Positions 1-6,836 of a stretch of 44,994 bases of DNA are shown in pieces. Origin of the DNA: Clostridia bacterium (GTDB taxonomy: Bacteria; Bacillota; Clostridia; Oscillospirales; Acutalibacteraceae); assembly GCA_017403265.1 (NCBI GenBank), contig JAFQOJ010000070.1, positions 1 through 44,994 on the forward strand, written 5' to 3'. Each line of letters starts with the position of its first letter. Position 1 is the stretch's first letter. Under the pieces are notes generated by a model that did no database searches, was not told where the DNA came from, and saw only the letters and a list, made by a program, of their open reading frames with translations. Made by a program: the position numbers and the translations under genes.

Positions 1-279
1 ACTATGGCATTCGCTACTTTAGGTATTGCACAGGGTATACATTGCTTTAATAACAAGCTTGAAGGTACTATATTTACTAAAGAATTATTTTCAAATGATT
101 TTATGAATAAATCGGTTTTTGCGGTTGTGTTTATAATAATGTTCCTTGTGTTCACACCAATTGGTTTTATCTTTGGATTAACAATATTAAGCTTCCCGCA
201 GTTTATAATTGCAGTGACTTTTGCTGTTTTGATACTTCCTTTAAGTGAATTACTTAAATACTTGAAAAAGAAAATATAA
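1..279 (+). CDS. Cation-transporting P-type ATPase, C-terminal fragment (5' end outside window)
   Basis: Reading frame 1 is open from the first base and ends at a TAA at 277-279. The 92 visible residues match the last transmembrane segments of PMCA/SERCA-type Ca2+ ATPases (Cation_ATPase_C domain): a TMAFATLGIAQ start as in the family's 'TMAFATL..SQ..HAFN', a charged loop with FNNKLEGTIF, two hydrophobic helices and a basic end (LLKYLKKKI). The protein would be a membrane pump that extrudes Ca2+ or another divalent cation using ATP. The catalytic parts lie upstream, so ion specificity cannot be judged. The gene ends in a strong hairpin shared with the convergent gene. Confidence 0.8.
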   Translation, partial: TMAFATLGIAQGIHCFNNKLEGTIFTKELFSNDFMNKSVFAVVFIIMFLVFTPIGFIFGLTILSFPQFIIAVTFAVLILPLSELLKYLKKKI

Positions 280-281
280 CT

Positions 282-322
282 AAAAACTGCCATCATTCCC
301 AAATGGAACGATGGCAGTTTTT
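282..322. terminator. Bidirectional rho-independent terminator
   Basis: The perfect inverted repeat AAAAACTGCCAT...ATGGCAGTTTTT has a short interrupted stem top and is flanked by A-runs on the left and T-runs on the right. It lies between the convergent ATPase gene (+) and ECF S-component gene (-) and can serve both. It touches the stop codon of the leftward gene. Confidence 0.9.
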
Positions 323-841
323 TTAGTTTTTGTTTATGTATTTATGTGTGTTTTTTAAGACTAAAATAATCGGGCAAATTAAAAGTCCACAAAAAAAATT
401 GCTAATACCATGAGTTAAATCAAACGGAATACCAGCAATTATCCAAGCAATCATTCCTTTAAAATCAAGACCGAATAAAAGAGCTTGAATAGGTGCATAA
501 AGTATTCCAAAAAGGAAACCATGTAATGCTGATACAATCATATAAACAATGGGTTTGATTTTTGTTGGCATATTACGTGGCAAAAGCATTGCGGCAGCCC
601 AAAGCACTGTCCAAATATATAAATACGGTATCCACCATGTAGCAAAGCCGGCTACAAATCCGTCTAAAAAAACATAAGTATAGATAGGGAATAGGGCTTT
701 GGCTCTGAAAACCACTGTGGTCGCAACTATCAAAGCGCCAAGCAAATGTATATTTGGAAGAAGTTGCATTATGATTTTTGAAGCAAACATCAGCGCCGAA
801 ATTATTGCAAGGACAGCCGTTTCTTTAAGTGAAAGCTTCAA
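323..841 (-). CDS. ECF transporter S component, probable cobalamin uptake
   Basis: A 172-residue, very hydrophobic protein with about six membrane segments and a start like other ECF S components (LSLKETAVLAIISALMF). S components bind the vitamin in the membrane and couple to a shared EcfT/EcfA1/EcfA2 energising module, which is not encoded here. The substrate is inferred from context: the gene lies 2 bp downstream of a DUF4430 lipoprotein gene, and both follow a cobalamin riboswitch. This matches the known riboswitch-controlled CbrT-type cobalamin/cobinamide S components. The family is inferred from hydrophobic pattern and context, and no vitamin-binding residue is identified. Confidence 0.75.
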   Translation of the reverse strand: MKLSLKETAVLAIISALMFASKIIMQLLPNIHLLGALIVATTVVFRAKALFPIYTYVFLDGFVAGFATWWIPYLYIWTVLWAAAMLLPRNMPTKIKPIVYMIVSALHGFLFGILYAPIQALLFGLDFKGMIAWIIAGIPFDLTHGISNFFCGLLICPIILVLKNTHKYINKN

Positions 842-843
842 TT

Positions 844-1293
844 TTACTCTGCCTTTAACGAATATGTGGCACCTGCTGTGATTTCGGTTTCAGATATTCC
901 CTTTGTAGCATATTTACCGTTTTCATAAAATGCCCAATATTTGCCGTCTTTATCGAAGTCTAGTGTAATGCCGTTTACGGTTTTAATATAAAGCCCGTAA
1001 GGACCGTTTTCTCCTGCAATTAGATTTAATTCTAATAAAGCATCACCAACGGTTTTTTTGTCGGTACTGATTTGGTAATCAGTTTGTTTACCGTCTACAC
1101 CGGTTACTGTTAAGGTGAATTTTGTGCCACCGTTGCCAAGGGCTTCGGCTTGCGTTTTTGATGCGGTTGTTTCGGAATTTCCCGAAGAAGTGTCGTTGTC
1201 GGCTTTACATCCGAATGTAAACAGTGCCACGGCCGCAATAAGCACAATACAAAGGAAACCTGACAAAATTTTTTTAATGCTTGTCATTTTCAT
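844..1293 (-). CDS. DUF4430 (transcobalamin-like) lipoprotein
   Basis: A 149-residue protein with a lipoprotein signal peptide: basic N-terminus, hydrophobic core, and a lipobox ending at Cys29 (TFGC). A Ser/Thr-rich linker (about 30-55) leads to a DUF4430 domain (about 57-149) with the typical VGDALLELNLI, Y-G-LYIKTVNG and YWAFYENGKYA segments. DUF4430 resembles the C-terminal domain of transcobalamin/intrinsic factor. The protein probably captures corrinoid at the cell surface and passes it to the S component encoded just downstream. The start has an AGGAG-type site about 9 bases upstream. Expression is probably repressed by cobalamin through the riboswitch. Confidence 0.85.
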   Translation of the reverse strand: MKMTSIKKILSGFLCIVLIAAVALFTFGCKADNDTSSGNSETTASKTQAEALGNGGTKFTLTVTGVDGKQTDYQISTDKKTVGDALLELNLIAGENGPYGLYIKTVNGITLDFDKDGKYWAFYENGKYATKGISETEITAGATYSLKAE

Positions 1294-1361
1294 TGTCTTT
1301 ATTCTCCTAAATTATTTATTTTTTCCTTAACCGGCGCTCGCAGTTTTTAGCGGAAATTTTT

Positions 1362-1520
1362 GTTTTGAAAATATTTCGACTTAGTACTTTATTTTTCGCC
1401 TTCTCAAAGTTAAACTTCAATGGCTTGTCCTTAGTTTGCGGCAACCAAGTAGAAAAACAAATTTAATGCACCTCACGGCGACGGGCTCGTACAGGATTTT
1501 CACCTGTTTCCTTTCAAAAC
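1362..1520 (-). promoter_or_regulatory. Cobalamin (B12) riboswitch
   Basis: Read on the minus strand, the element has a P1 stem (GTTTTGAAA at 1512-1520 with TTTCAAAAC at 1362-1370), the diagnostic GGAAACAGGTGAAAATCC block (1494-1511), a B12-box-like GAGCCCGTCGCCGTG, a GCCATTG...GAGAAGGCG segment and a 3' GTACTAAGTCG. These follow the order of the cobalamin riboswitch consensus. It begins at the predicted transcription start and ends about 70 bases before the lipoprotein ATG. How the switch blocks expression (RBS masking or termination) is not clear from the sequence. Confidence 0.9.
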
Positions 1521-1526
1521 ATAAGT

Positions 1527-1555
1527 ATTATACTTCAATAATTCAGAAATTTCAA
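1527..1555 (-). promoter_or_regulatory. Sigma-A promoter of the cobalamin uptake pair
   Basis: On the minus strand: TTGAAA (1550-1555), a 17-base spacer, TATAAT (1527-1532). The expected start of transcription falls at about 1520, exactly where the riboswitch P1 stem begins. Confidence 0.8.
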
Positions 1556-1573
1556 TAACAATTATGGTTTTTC

Positions 1574-2044
1574 TTAAAGAGTTTTTTCCATTGTGATTTT
1601 AAGCGGTTCCATTCCGCATTTTTCATAAAATTTATAAGCACTTTGGTTAAAAACCCAAACATTAAGGGTGATATTATCAAAGCCGTTTTCTTTAGCAAAG
1701 GCTACAACGTATTCATAAAGGCTTTTGCCTATATGAGCACCTCGTGAATTTTCATCAACACAAATATCATCAATATAGAGTGTTTTTTTATCCTTTAAAA
1801 GAATATTATTTTTAGTGATTTGATAAACACAAAAAGCATAACCTAAAACACAGTCGTTATCATCTACGGCAACAAAAATAGGTGAGTTGTCATCTGAAAT
1901 AATATTGGTAAGCTCTTGGTCGGTGTATTTTTTAGCATCAGATTTAAATATATCAGGTCTGCCCTCTGCGTGAATTGATGCCACTTGGTACAAAAGATCG
2001 TTAATTCTGCCAATGTCCTGTGGTTTTGCTCTTCTGATTTCCAT
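1574..2044 (-). CDS. GNAT-family N-acetyltransferase
   Basis: A 156-residue single-domain GNAT. It starts with the typical MEIRRAKPQDIGRINDLL. It has a central LYIDDICVDENSRGAHIGKSL block (motif A, the acetyl-CoA pyrophosphate loop, about 88-108) and ends with LNVWVFNQSAYKFYEKCGM (motif B). It would transfer an acetyl group from acetyl-CoA to an amine on a small molecule or protein, and the substrate is unknown. AGGAG lies 8 bases before the ATG. It is not part of the cobalamin operon, which has its own promoter just downstream. Confidence 0.85.
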   Translation of the reverse strand: MEIRRAKPQDIGRINDLLYQVASIHAEGRPDIFKSDAKKYTDQELTNIISDDNSPIFVAVDDNDCVLGYAFCVYQITKNNILLKDKKTLYIDDICVDENSRGAHIGKSLYEYVVAFAKENGFDNITLNVWVFNQSAYKFYEKCGMEPLKITMEKTL

Positions 2045-2086
2045 TTTAATCTCCTGTTCTGTCTGCCAATTTTGACAATTTACAAA

Positions 2087-2112
2087 TTTTACAAGCTTTG
2101 TAAAATATTATA
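2087..2112 (-). promoter_or_regulatory. Extended -10 promoter with palindromic operator for the GNAT gene
   Basis: On the minus strand TGCTATAAT (an extended -10, TATAAT at 2107-2112) is followed at once by the palindrome TTTTACAA-GCT-TTGTAAAA (2087-2105). A perfect 8+8 inverted repeat over the start site is what an operator would look like. A short 5' hairpin in the mRNA is the alternative. Confidence 0.5.
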
Positions 2113-2167
2113 GCATTGACTGTAACATATTTCTATACCTTTATAGTAAATAATTTAATAATTTTTA

Positions 2168-2196
2168 TTGACATTTTTAAAAGTTTAATGTATACT
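2168..2196 (+). promoter_or_regulatory. Consensus sigma-A promoter upstream of the tRNA region
   Basis: TTGACA (2168-2173), a 17-base spacer, TATACT (2191-2196). This is one of the strongest promoter matches in the window. It points toward the degenerate tRNA copy and tRNA-Pro. Confidence 0.8.
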
Positions 2197-2223
2197 ATTA
2201 TTCGTTCGGTACGATTTAACTGT

Positions 2224-2244
2224 TGCAAGAGGGTTGCCAAAACA
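2224..2244 (+). repeat. 21-bp direct repeat, copy 1, with terminator-like hairpin
   Basis: A 21-base sequence beginning TGCAAGAGGGTTG is repeated exactly at 2407-2427. In this copy the repeat runs into GGTTG-CCAAAA-CAACC followed by five T (2232-2252). That hairpin could end transcription about 50 bases after the 2168-2196 promoter. The repeat marks the left edge of the partial duplication of the tRNA-Pro leader. Confidence 0.75.
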
Positions 2245-2269
2245 ACCTTTTTACAATTTGATATTATAT

Positions 2270-2306
2270 CGAGGTGTGGCGCAGCCCTGAGCGCACTAGT
2301 TTTGGG
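2270..2306 (+). pseudogene. Truncated tRNA-Pro copy (5' half only)
   Basis: These 37 bases match the first half of the intact tRNA-Pro at 2471, from the acceptor strand through the anticodon. Only a 6-base block in the D-loop differs (CCCTGA in place of TTGGTA). After the anticodon the sequence diverges into a unique GC-richer segment with a hairpin (AAAATTTGT...ACAAATTTT, about 2364-2400). The 3' half is missing, so no cloverleaf can form. The 9 bases before it are also shared with the intact gene. Confidence 0.8.
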
Positions 2307-2406
2307 TGAGGTTGCGAGCGCGTCCTGTGGACGATGAAGCGAGCAAAACGAAGCGCCGCAGTCAAAATTTGTCGGCGTAACCTAAGCCGAAACAAATTTT
2401 GGTAAC

Positions 2407-2427
2407 TGCAAGAGGGTTGCCAAAACA
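2407..2427 (+). repeat. 21-bp direct repeat, copy 2
   Basis: Identical to 2224-2244. It precedes the intact tRNA-Pro as copy 1 precedes the truncated one, so the whole leader-plus-tRNA unit appears to have been duplicated (offset 183-201 bp). Confidence 0.75.
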
Positions 2428-2470
2428 TTAATAAGCTTTGCTTGGTTTTTTGAAAAATTTAATATTATAT

Positions 2471-2546
2471 CGAGGTGTGGCGCAGTTGGTAGCGCACTAG
2501 TTTTGGGAACTAGATGCCGCAGGTTCGAGCCCTGTCACCTCGACCA
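2471..2546 (+). tRNA. tRNA-Pro(UGG), CCA encoded
   Basis: A full cloverleaf folds by eye: acceptor CGAGGTG/CACCTCG, D-stem GCGC/GCGC, anticodon stem CTAGT/ACTAG with loop TTTGGGA, T-arm GCAGG-TTCGAGC-CCTGT, discriminator A and an encoded CCA (2544-2546). The anticodon TGG reads the proline codons CCA and CCG. It is followed directly by a strong terminator. Confidence 0.95.
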
Positions 2547-2553
2547 AAATTGG

Positions 2554-2584
2554 AAATCCGCTGATGAAAATCGGCGGATTTTTG
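2554..2584 (+). terminator. Terminator of tRNA-Pro
   Basis: AAATCCGCTGAT-GAAA-ATCGGCGGATTT forms a 12-bp stem with a GAAA loop, followed by T-rich sequence, 8 bases after the tRNA end. Confidence 0.9.
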
Positions 2585-2626
2585 ATTTTGGATTCTTCAT
2601 TTTTAAAATTTCCAAATAACAAACTT

Positions 2627-2659
2627 AAAACAGAATCGTCTTTTGACTGTTCTGTTTTT
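2627..2659. terminator. Hairpin with flanking A/T runs, probable terminator of the leftward AraC gene
   Basis: AAAACAGAA and TTCTGTTTT form a 9-bp stem around a 14-base loop with A/T runs on either side. It lies about 80 bp past the stop of the leftward AraC gene and about 45 bp past the tRNA terminator. Confidence 0.5.
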
Positions 2660-2740
2660 AATGTTGAAATTCGTTCTAATCTTGCACCATTACTACTAAT
2701 ATGATATAATGCAAGTAGGAGAAAAGAATCCTATTATCTT

Positions 2741-3568
2741 TTATTTGTTATAGTAATGCTGGCAGAATTTTTTAGGGCTTTCTCCCCAAAACCGCTTAAA
2801 CGTCTTACTGAAATAGTATTCATCGGGGAAATCTAACGCTTCTGCAACCTCTCTGATATTATATTCACCTGTTAGCAGTAGTTCTATTGCGCGCTGAGTT
2901 TTAAAATGATTTTTATATTCAATAGGTGTTCTTCCCGTGATTTCTTTGAATTTTTTTCTAAACGAACTTGGACAAAGATTGCAGTTAGCGGCAAGAGAGT
3001 TGACATCAACCTTGGCTAATGGATTATTTTCAATCTGGAATATAGCTGTGTAAATAGAGTCTCTTTTTTTTATTTCCCTTTTTACAGAGCTGTTTAAAAT
3101 AATATAGATTAGTTTTGAAAGAAGCGAAAGACACATAAAATTTGAACCAAAGCTATGTACGGTATATAATTCGATAATCTGATTAAAATACGAAAGATAC
3201 ATTTCTTTGTGATCGTGCGCAATAATTGAAATTTCGTTTGATAAATTTACATTAACATTATCTTTATTTAAAATTAAAAATAGAACGGTTATATAATCAA
3301 TATTATTTTCATCCTCCCAAACCGAGTCGTATTCTACATTGTGGGGCAGATATACAATATCTCCCTTTGTGGCGGTGATTTTCTTGTGCTTGTCACCGAT
3401 ATGCTCGGTAAATTCAATTTTTCCGTTTCGTATATAGAAAAATCGGCTGTAAGGACGCATATTTCTTCGGCAAGAAAAGCTTTTTTCTTGCTTAGAGTCT
3501 TTTGAATCTTTTCCTAAAAGAAATGAAATACTTATATTTTCATTTAAAATATTAAAATCGTTAAACAA
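2741..3568 (-). CDS. AraC-family transcriptional regulator of module A
   Basis: A 275-residue protein with an N-terminal cupin-like ligand domain (about 30-110, with GKIEFTEHIGDKHKKI and TKGDIVYLPHNVEY) and a C-terminal double helix-turn-helix (about 175-273). The second helix-turn-helix is clear from IREVAEALDFPDEYYFSKTFKRFWGESPKKF. It is transcribed divergently from the sugar/GRE operon that starts 127 bp away. AraC proteins of this layout usually activate the adjacent catabolic operon when they bind its sugar, so it most likely controls 3696-10895. The ligand is unknown. Confidence 0.88.
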   Translation of the reverse strand: MFNDFNILNENISISFLLGKDSKDSKQEKSFSCRRNMRPYSRFFYIRNGKIEFTEHIGDKHKKITATKGDIVYLPHNVEYDSVWEDENNIDYITVLFLILNKDNVNVNLSNEISIIAHDHKEMYLSYFNQIIELYTVHSFGSNFMCLSLLSKLIYIILNSSVKREIKKRDSIYTAIFQIENNPLAKVDVNSLAANCNLCPSSFRKKFKEITGRTPIEYKNHFKTQRAIELLLTGEYNIREVAEALDFPDEYYFSKTFKRFWGESPKKFCQHYYNK

Positions 3569-3695
3569 TAGTGTGCACCCCGTTTCTTTCTCTGTGTCAT
3601 ATTATACATTTTTTCAATTGATTTGTCTATGGTTAATTTCTTGAAAAATGATATATTTGTATTGAAGATATTTATTTTGAAAGGCTGTGCATTTT

Positions 3696-4961
3696 ATGAA
3701 ATTAAACATTGGTATTGTTGGTTTTGGTGAGTTCTCTAGAACCTTTTTAGAGCTGTTTTTACATCATCCCAATGTAGAAGCAGTAAAAGGTGCGGAAATT
3801 ATGGATGACCGTCGCCAAGAAATAGCAGATCAATTTGGAATTACAATGTATTCTTCGTTTGAAGAAATGCTCGAAAAAGACAAGGAGCTTAACGCTGTTG
3901 CAATTTTTTCCCAAAGGCATCAGCACGGACCTATGGCTATCGAAGCTTTGAAAGCCGGTAAGCATGTATTCAGCGCAGTTCCTGTAGGCTGTAGTGAAGA
4001 AGAAATTAAGGAAATTGTTCGTTTGGTTGAAGAAACAGGGCTTACATATATGGCTGCCGAAACCTGTTATTATTTCCCTTGCGCCGTATACTGCAGAGAG
4101 AAGTTTAAAACTGGCTATTTCGGTGAGTTTGTTTACGGTGAAAGCCAATACTATCACGACATTTCTTCTATGTTTGATTCTTTCTCGGGTTCGGGCGGTG
4201 ATGATTGGAAAAAGGTTGCGGGTGTTCCACCTATGTTCTATTCAACACACTCTATGTCCATGATGTTTTCTTCAATTAACGACTATCCCGTTTCGGTTAC
4301 TTGCTTTGGATATGAAGATAAAACAGGTGACGATATTTATGGTGAAGGCAAAAACCATTGGGATAATCCTTTTTCAAATGAAATTGCAATTTTCCAGATG
4401 TCTAAGGGCGGGTATGCCCGAATTAACGAGTTTAGAAGAATAGGCACCTTTAAGCCGTCTTCTTACATAACAGGTCTTTACGGTAAGCTCGGCGCTTATG
4501 AGGGTAGCGGAATGAATCATTTTGTTATTCGCGGAGATGTAAATGAACAACCTGAAACAGAAGATGTAGGACACCTTATTAATGCCCAAAAATTTGAAAG
4601 CGTGAAATCGCAAATTGATACAAGTGAAGGTAGAATGAATTACCTTAAGTATCATACAGGATATTCAGCAGTTCACAATGTAGATAGATTACCAAAGGAG
4701 ATAGCCCACTTAGAAAGTAAATTTGGCTATACTCTTGACGGACATAACGGTACTCATGTATTCCTTGTTGATGATTTTGTGCGTGCTGTTTGTTCTAACC
4801 TTGTACCACCCAATAATATTTGGGATTCAGCTGTTTATGCGGTGGCAGGTATAACTGCGCATAAATCGGCAATGGAGGGCGGAAAAACACTTTCTGTTCC
4901 ATTCTTTGGCTCGGCGCCTGAAGGCTGGTATGAAAAGTGGGAAGAAGAATTAAAAAATTAA
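3696..4961 (+). CDS. Gfo/Idh/MocA-family protein, GH109-like
   Basis: A 421-residue protein. An N-terminal Rossmann fold (1-125) carries the NAD-binding motif GIVGFGEFS, and a Gfo/Idh C-terminal sheet domain follows. The usual EKP catalytic-lysine motif is replaced by SAVPVG (residues 93-98). A YSTHSMSM segment (182-189) resembles the PTHS region of GH109-type NAD-dependent glycosidases, where the His takes part in catalysis. I infer a redox-type glycoside cleaver (transient oxidation, elimination, addition, reduction) or a diverged dehydrogenase. The ATG at 3696 follows AAAGG. A GTG at 3687 is in frame but sits only 2 bases after that site. It is the first gene of module A. Confidence 0.75.
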   Translation: MKLNIGIVGFGEFSRTFLELFLHHPNVEAVKGAEIMDDRRQEIADQFGITMYSSFEEMLEKDKELNAVAIFSQRHQHGPMAIEALKAGKHVFSAVPVGCSEEEIKEIVRLVEETGLTYMAAETCYYFPCAVYCREKFKTGYFGEFVYGESQYYHDISSMFDSFSGSGGDDWKKVAGVPPMFYSTHSMSMMFSSINDYPVSVTCFGYEDKTGDDIYGEGKNHWDNPFSNEIAIFQMSKGGYARINEFRRIGTFKPSSYITGLYGKLGAYEGSGMNHFVIRGDVNEQPETEDVGHLINAQKFESVKSQIDTSEGRMNYLKYHTGYSAVHNVDRLPKEIAHLESKFGYTLDGHNGTHVFLVDDFVRAVCSNLVPPNNIWDSAVYAVAGITAHKSAMEGGKTLSVPFFGSAPEGWYEKWEEELKN

Positions 4962-4984
4962 TAATTTTTGAAAGGGTTGATTTT

Positions 4985-5770
4985 ATGAGGGTAAGCAGTT
5001 GTATTGATATGATGTTTGGGGATAAAGCTTTTGCCGATAGGATTGCTTCTGTGTCGAAATGCGGTCTTGACGGCATAGAGTTTTGGAAATGGACAAATAA
5101 GGATATAAACGAAGTTGTAGACTTAAAAAATAAATATAATCTTGGTTTTGCGGTATTCAATATTGACTCTAAGGACGAAAAACTCTCAAACGACCTTTCA
5201 AGAGGTATTTTAAATGCAGGTAGGGTTGATGAGCTTTTAACGGCTCTCGAAGAAAGCACGCCTGTATATAAAAAGCTTAATGCATCGGCTATGATAGTTC
5301 TTGTAGGTGAAACTTTGCCAGATGTGCCACACGAAGTACAGGTTGAAAATGTATATAAATGCCTAAAGGCTGCGGCTCCTATTGCCGAAGCAAACGACGT
5401 AACCTTAGTAGTAGAGCCGTTAAATACTATCGAACGTGAAAACTATTTTATGCCTTATGCCGCAGAGCTTATGGATATACTTGAGCGTGTAGATAGCCCT
5501 AATGTAAAAATGCTTTATGATATTTATCATCAAAATGTTATGGGCGATTTTTCATTAGAGTTTATAAAGGCTAATATTGATAGAATCGGGCATTTTCATG
5601 TTGCTGATTTCCCAGGCAGACATGAGCCTGGTAGTGCTACAGTTGACTATGTGTCAATTTTGAGTGAAATTAATAAGACTAATTATAACGGTTATTACGG
5701 TCTTGAATACAGGGCAACTAAGCCTGACAGTGAAACCTTTGGTTTTTTAAAGGAGATAAATAATGTTTAA
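4985..5770 (+). CDS. Hydroxypyruvate isomerase-like TIM-barrel sugar isomerase/epimerase
   Basis: A 261-residue AP-endonuclease-2-type TIM barrel. Candidate metal ligands lie at the expected strand ends: Glu144 (LVVEPLN), Asp179/His182 (LYDIYHQ), His205 (GHFHVAD) and Glu241 (GLEY). The pattern LVVEPLN...LYDIYHQ...HFHVADFPGRHEPG is that of the hydroxypyruvate isomerase (Hyi) branch. Related proteins also serve as keto-sugar epimerases, inosose isomerases, and C-glycoside or 3-keto-glycoside lyases when encoded with Gfo/Idh genes. Hence the role is probably on an oxidised sugar rather than true hydroxypyruvate. The ATG follows AAAGGG. The 3' end overlaps the next gene by 8 bp. Confidence 0.82.
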   Translation: MRVSSCIDMMFGDKAFADRIASVSKCGLDGIEFWKWTNKDINEVVDLKNKYNLGFAVFNIDSKDEKLSNDLSRGILNAGRVDELLTALEESTPVYKKLNASAMIVLVGETLPDVPHEVQVENVYKCLKAAAPIAEANDVTLVVEPLNTIERENYFMPYAAELMDILERVDSPNVKMLYDIYHQNVMGDFSLEFIKANIDRIGHFHVADFPGRHEPGSATVDYVSILSEINKTNYNGYYGLEYRATKPDSETFGFLKEINNV

Positions 5771-6836
5771 GGTATGTATAATCGGTAGCGGTATGATAGC
5801 CAAAAGCGCTCACATACCTGCATATAAGACATATTCTGATTATTTTTCTATAGTAGGCATATTTGATGTAAATAAACAAGCCGCAGAGGAAGTTGCGCTT
5901 GAGTTTGGCATTGAGAATGTATATACCGATGCCGAAACAATGCTAAAAGAACAAAAACCTGACTTAGTATCTGTTTGTGCGCCTAATATGTTCCATAAAG
6001 CATATACTTTGCTTGCATTAAATTACGGTGCAAATGTTTTGTGTGAAAAGCCACTTGCTTTTACTTATGCGGATGCAAAAGAGATGTTTGACCTCGCCAA
6101 TGAAAAGGGTAAAACCCTTATGGCATGTCAGAGTCTTCGTTTCTTACCCGAAAGATTAGCCGTATATGAGCAGGTTAAAAACGGAAATGTAGGCGAAGTT
6201 TATTATGCCGAGCTATCAAGAATTCGCCGCAGAGGTATACCCACTTGGGGAAAATTTCATCTAAAAGAGTTCAGCGGCGGCGGTGCGCTTGTAGATATTG
6301 GTGTACACGGTATAGATTCGGCTATTTGGCTTATGGGTAACCCCAAACCTGTTAGCGCTACTGCATCTATGAATAAAGTGCACGCTAATGAGCTCGGCTC
6401 TGCTAAAAGCTCGGGCGCTTTAAAGGATAATGTAACCGCAAACACCTTTAACCCTGACCTTATGGATGTTGAATCCTTCTCAAGCGGTACTGTTAAATTT
6501 GAAAACGGAGCTGTGCTTTCATTCAAGGTTGCATGGGCTGCTAATTTAAAGGAAGAAAATAATATAATTCTTGCAGGTCAAAATTGCGGTATTGATATGG
6601 AGAACGCTAATATTTATTTGGGCACAGATGAAACAAAGGATTTAACGGTTGTTCCTAACGGATTTAATGATGAAGCTTTTTATGGGCATTTCTGTCTTGT
6701 TAAAAATATGGCGGATGTCTTAAAGGGTGCAGATGAGCCATTTGTAAAACCCGAAGAAACACTTAATGTAACTGCAATACTTGAAGCTGCCTATAAGTCT
6801 GCCGAGAAAGGCACAGAGGTGAAGATAGATGTTTAA
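5763..6836 (+). CDS. Gfo/Idh/MocA-family NAD(P)-dependent oxidoreductase
   Basis: A 357-residue protein with a Rossmann start VCIIGSGMIAKSAH, the canonical CEKPLAF motif (Lys96 of EKP, which binds cofactor and substrate) and a GGGALVDIGVHGIDSAIWL segment with Asp178 and His182, the usual catalytic pair. These features predict a competent sugar or inositol-type dehydrogenase oxidising a secondary alcohol. It overlaps genes on both sides by 8 bp, so it is translationally coupled in module A. Substrate is not predictable. It could act as the 3-dehydrogenase that prepares a sugar for the neighbouring TIM-barrel enzyme. Confidence 0.88.
   Translation: MFKVCIIGSGMIAKSAHIPAYKTYSDYFSIVGIFDVNKQAAEEVALEFGIENVYTDAETMLKEQKPDLVSVCAPNMFHKAYTLLALNYGANVLCEKPLAFTYADAKEMFDLANEKGKTLMACQSLRFLPERLAVYEQVKNGNVGEVYYAELSRIRRRGIPTWGKFHLKEFSGGGALVDIGVHGIDSAIWLMGNPKPVSATASMNKVHANELGSAKSSGALKDNVTANTFNPDLMDVESFSSGTVKFENGAVLSFKVAWAANLKEENNIILAGQNCGIDMENANIYLGTDETKDLTVVPNGFNDEAFYGHFCLVKNMADVLKGADEPFVKPEETLNVTAILEAAYKSAEKGTEVKIDV

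Noticed and set aside
2116-2337. Open reading frame of 73 codons across the promoter and degenerate tRNA
   Set aside because: It overlaps a consensus promoter, a hairpin and the tRNA remnant, has no ribosome site and no protein-like composition.
2307-2406. Attachment site or integrative element at tRNA-Pro
   Set aside because: No integrase gene is present, and the duplicated part is the 5' half of the tRNA, whereas integrases usually regenerate the 3' end. Kept only as a duplication.
4795-5259. 154-codon minus-strand frame
   Set aside because: Antisense to the Gfo/Idh and TIM-barrel genes, with no recognisable domain.
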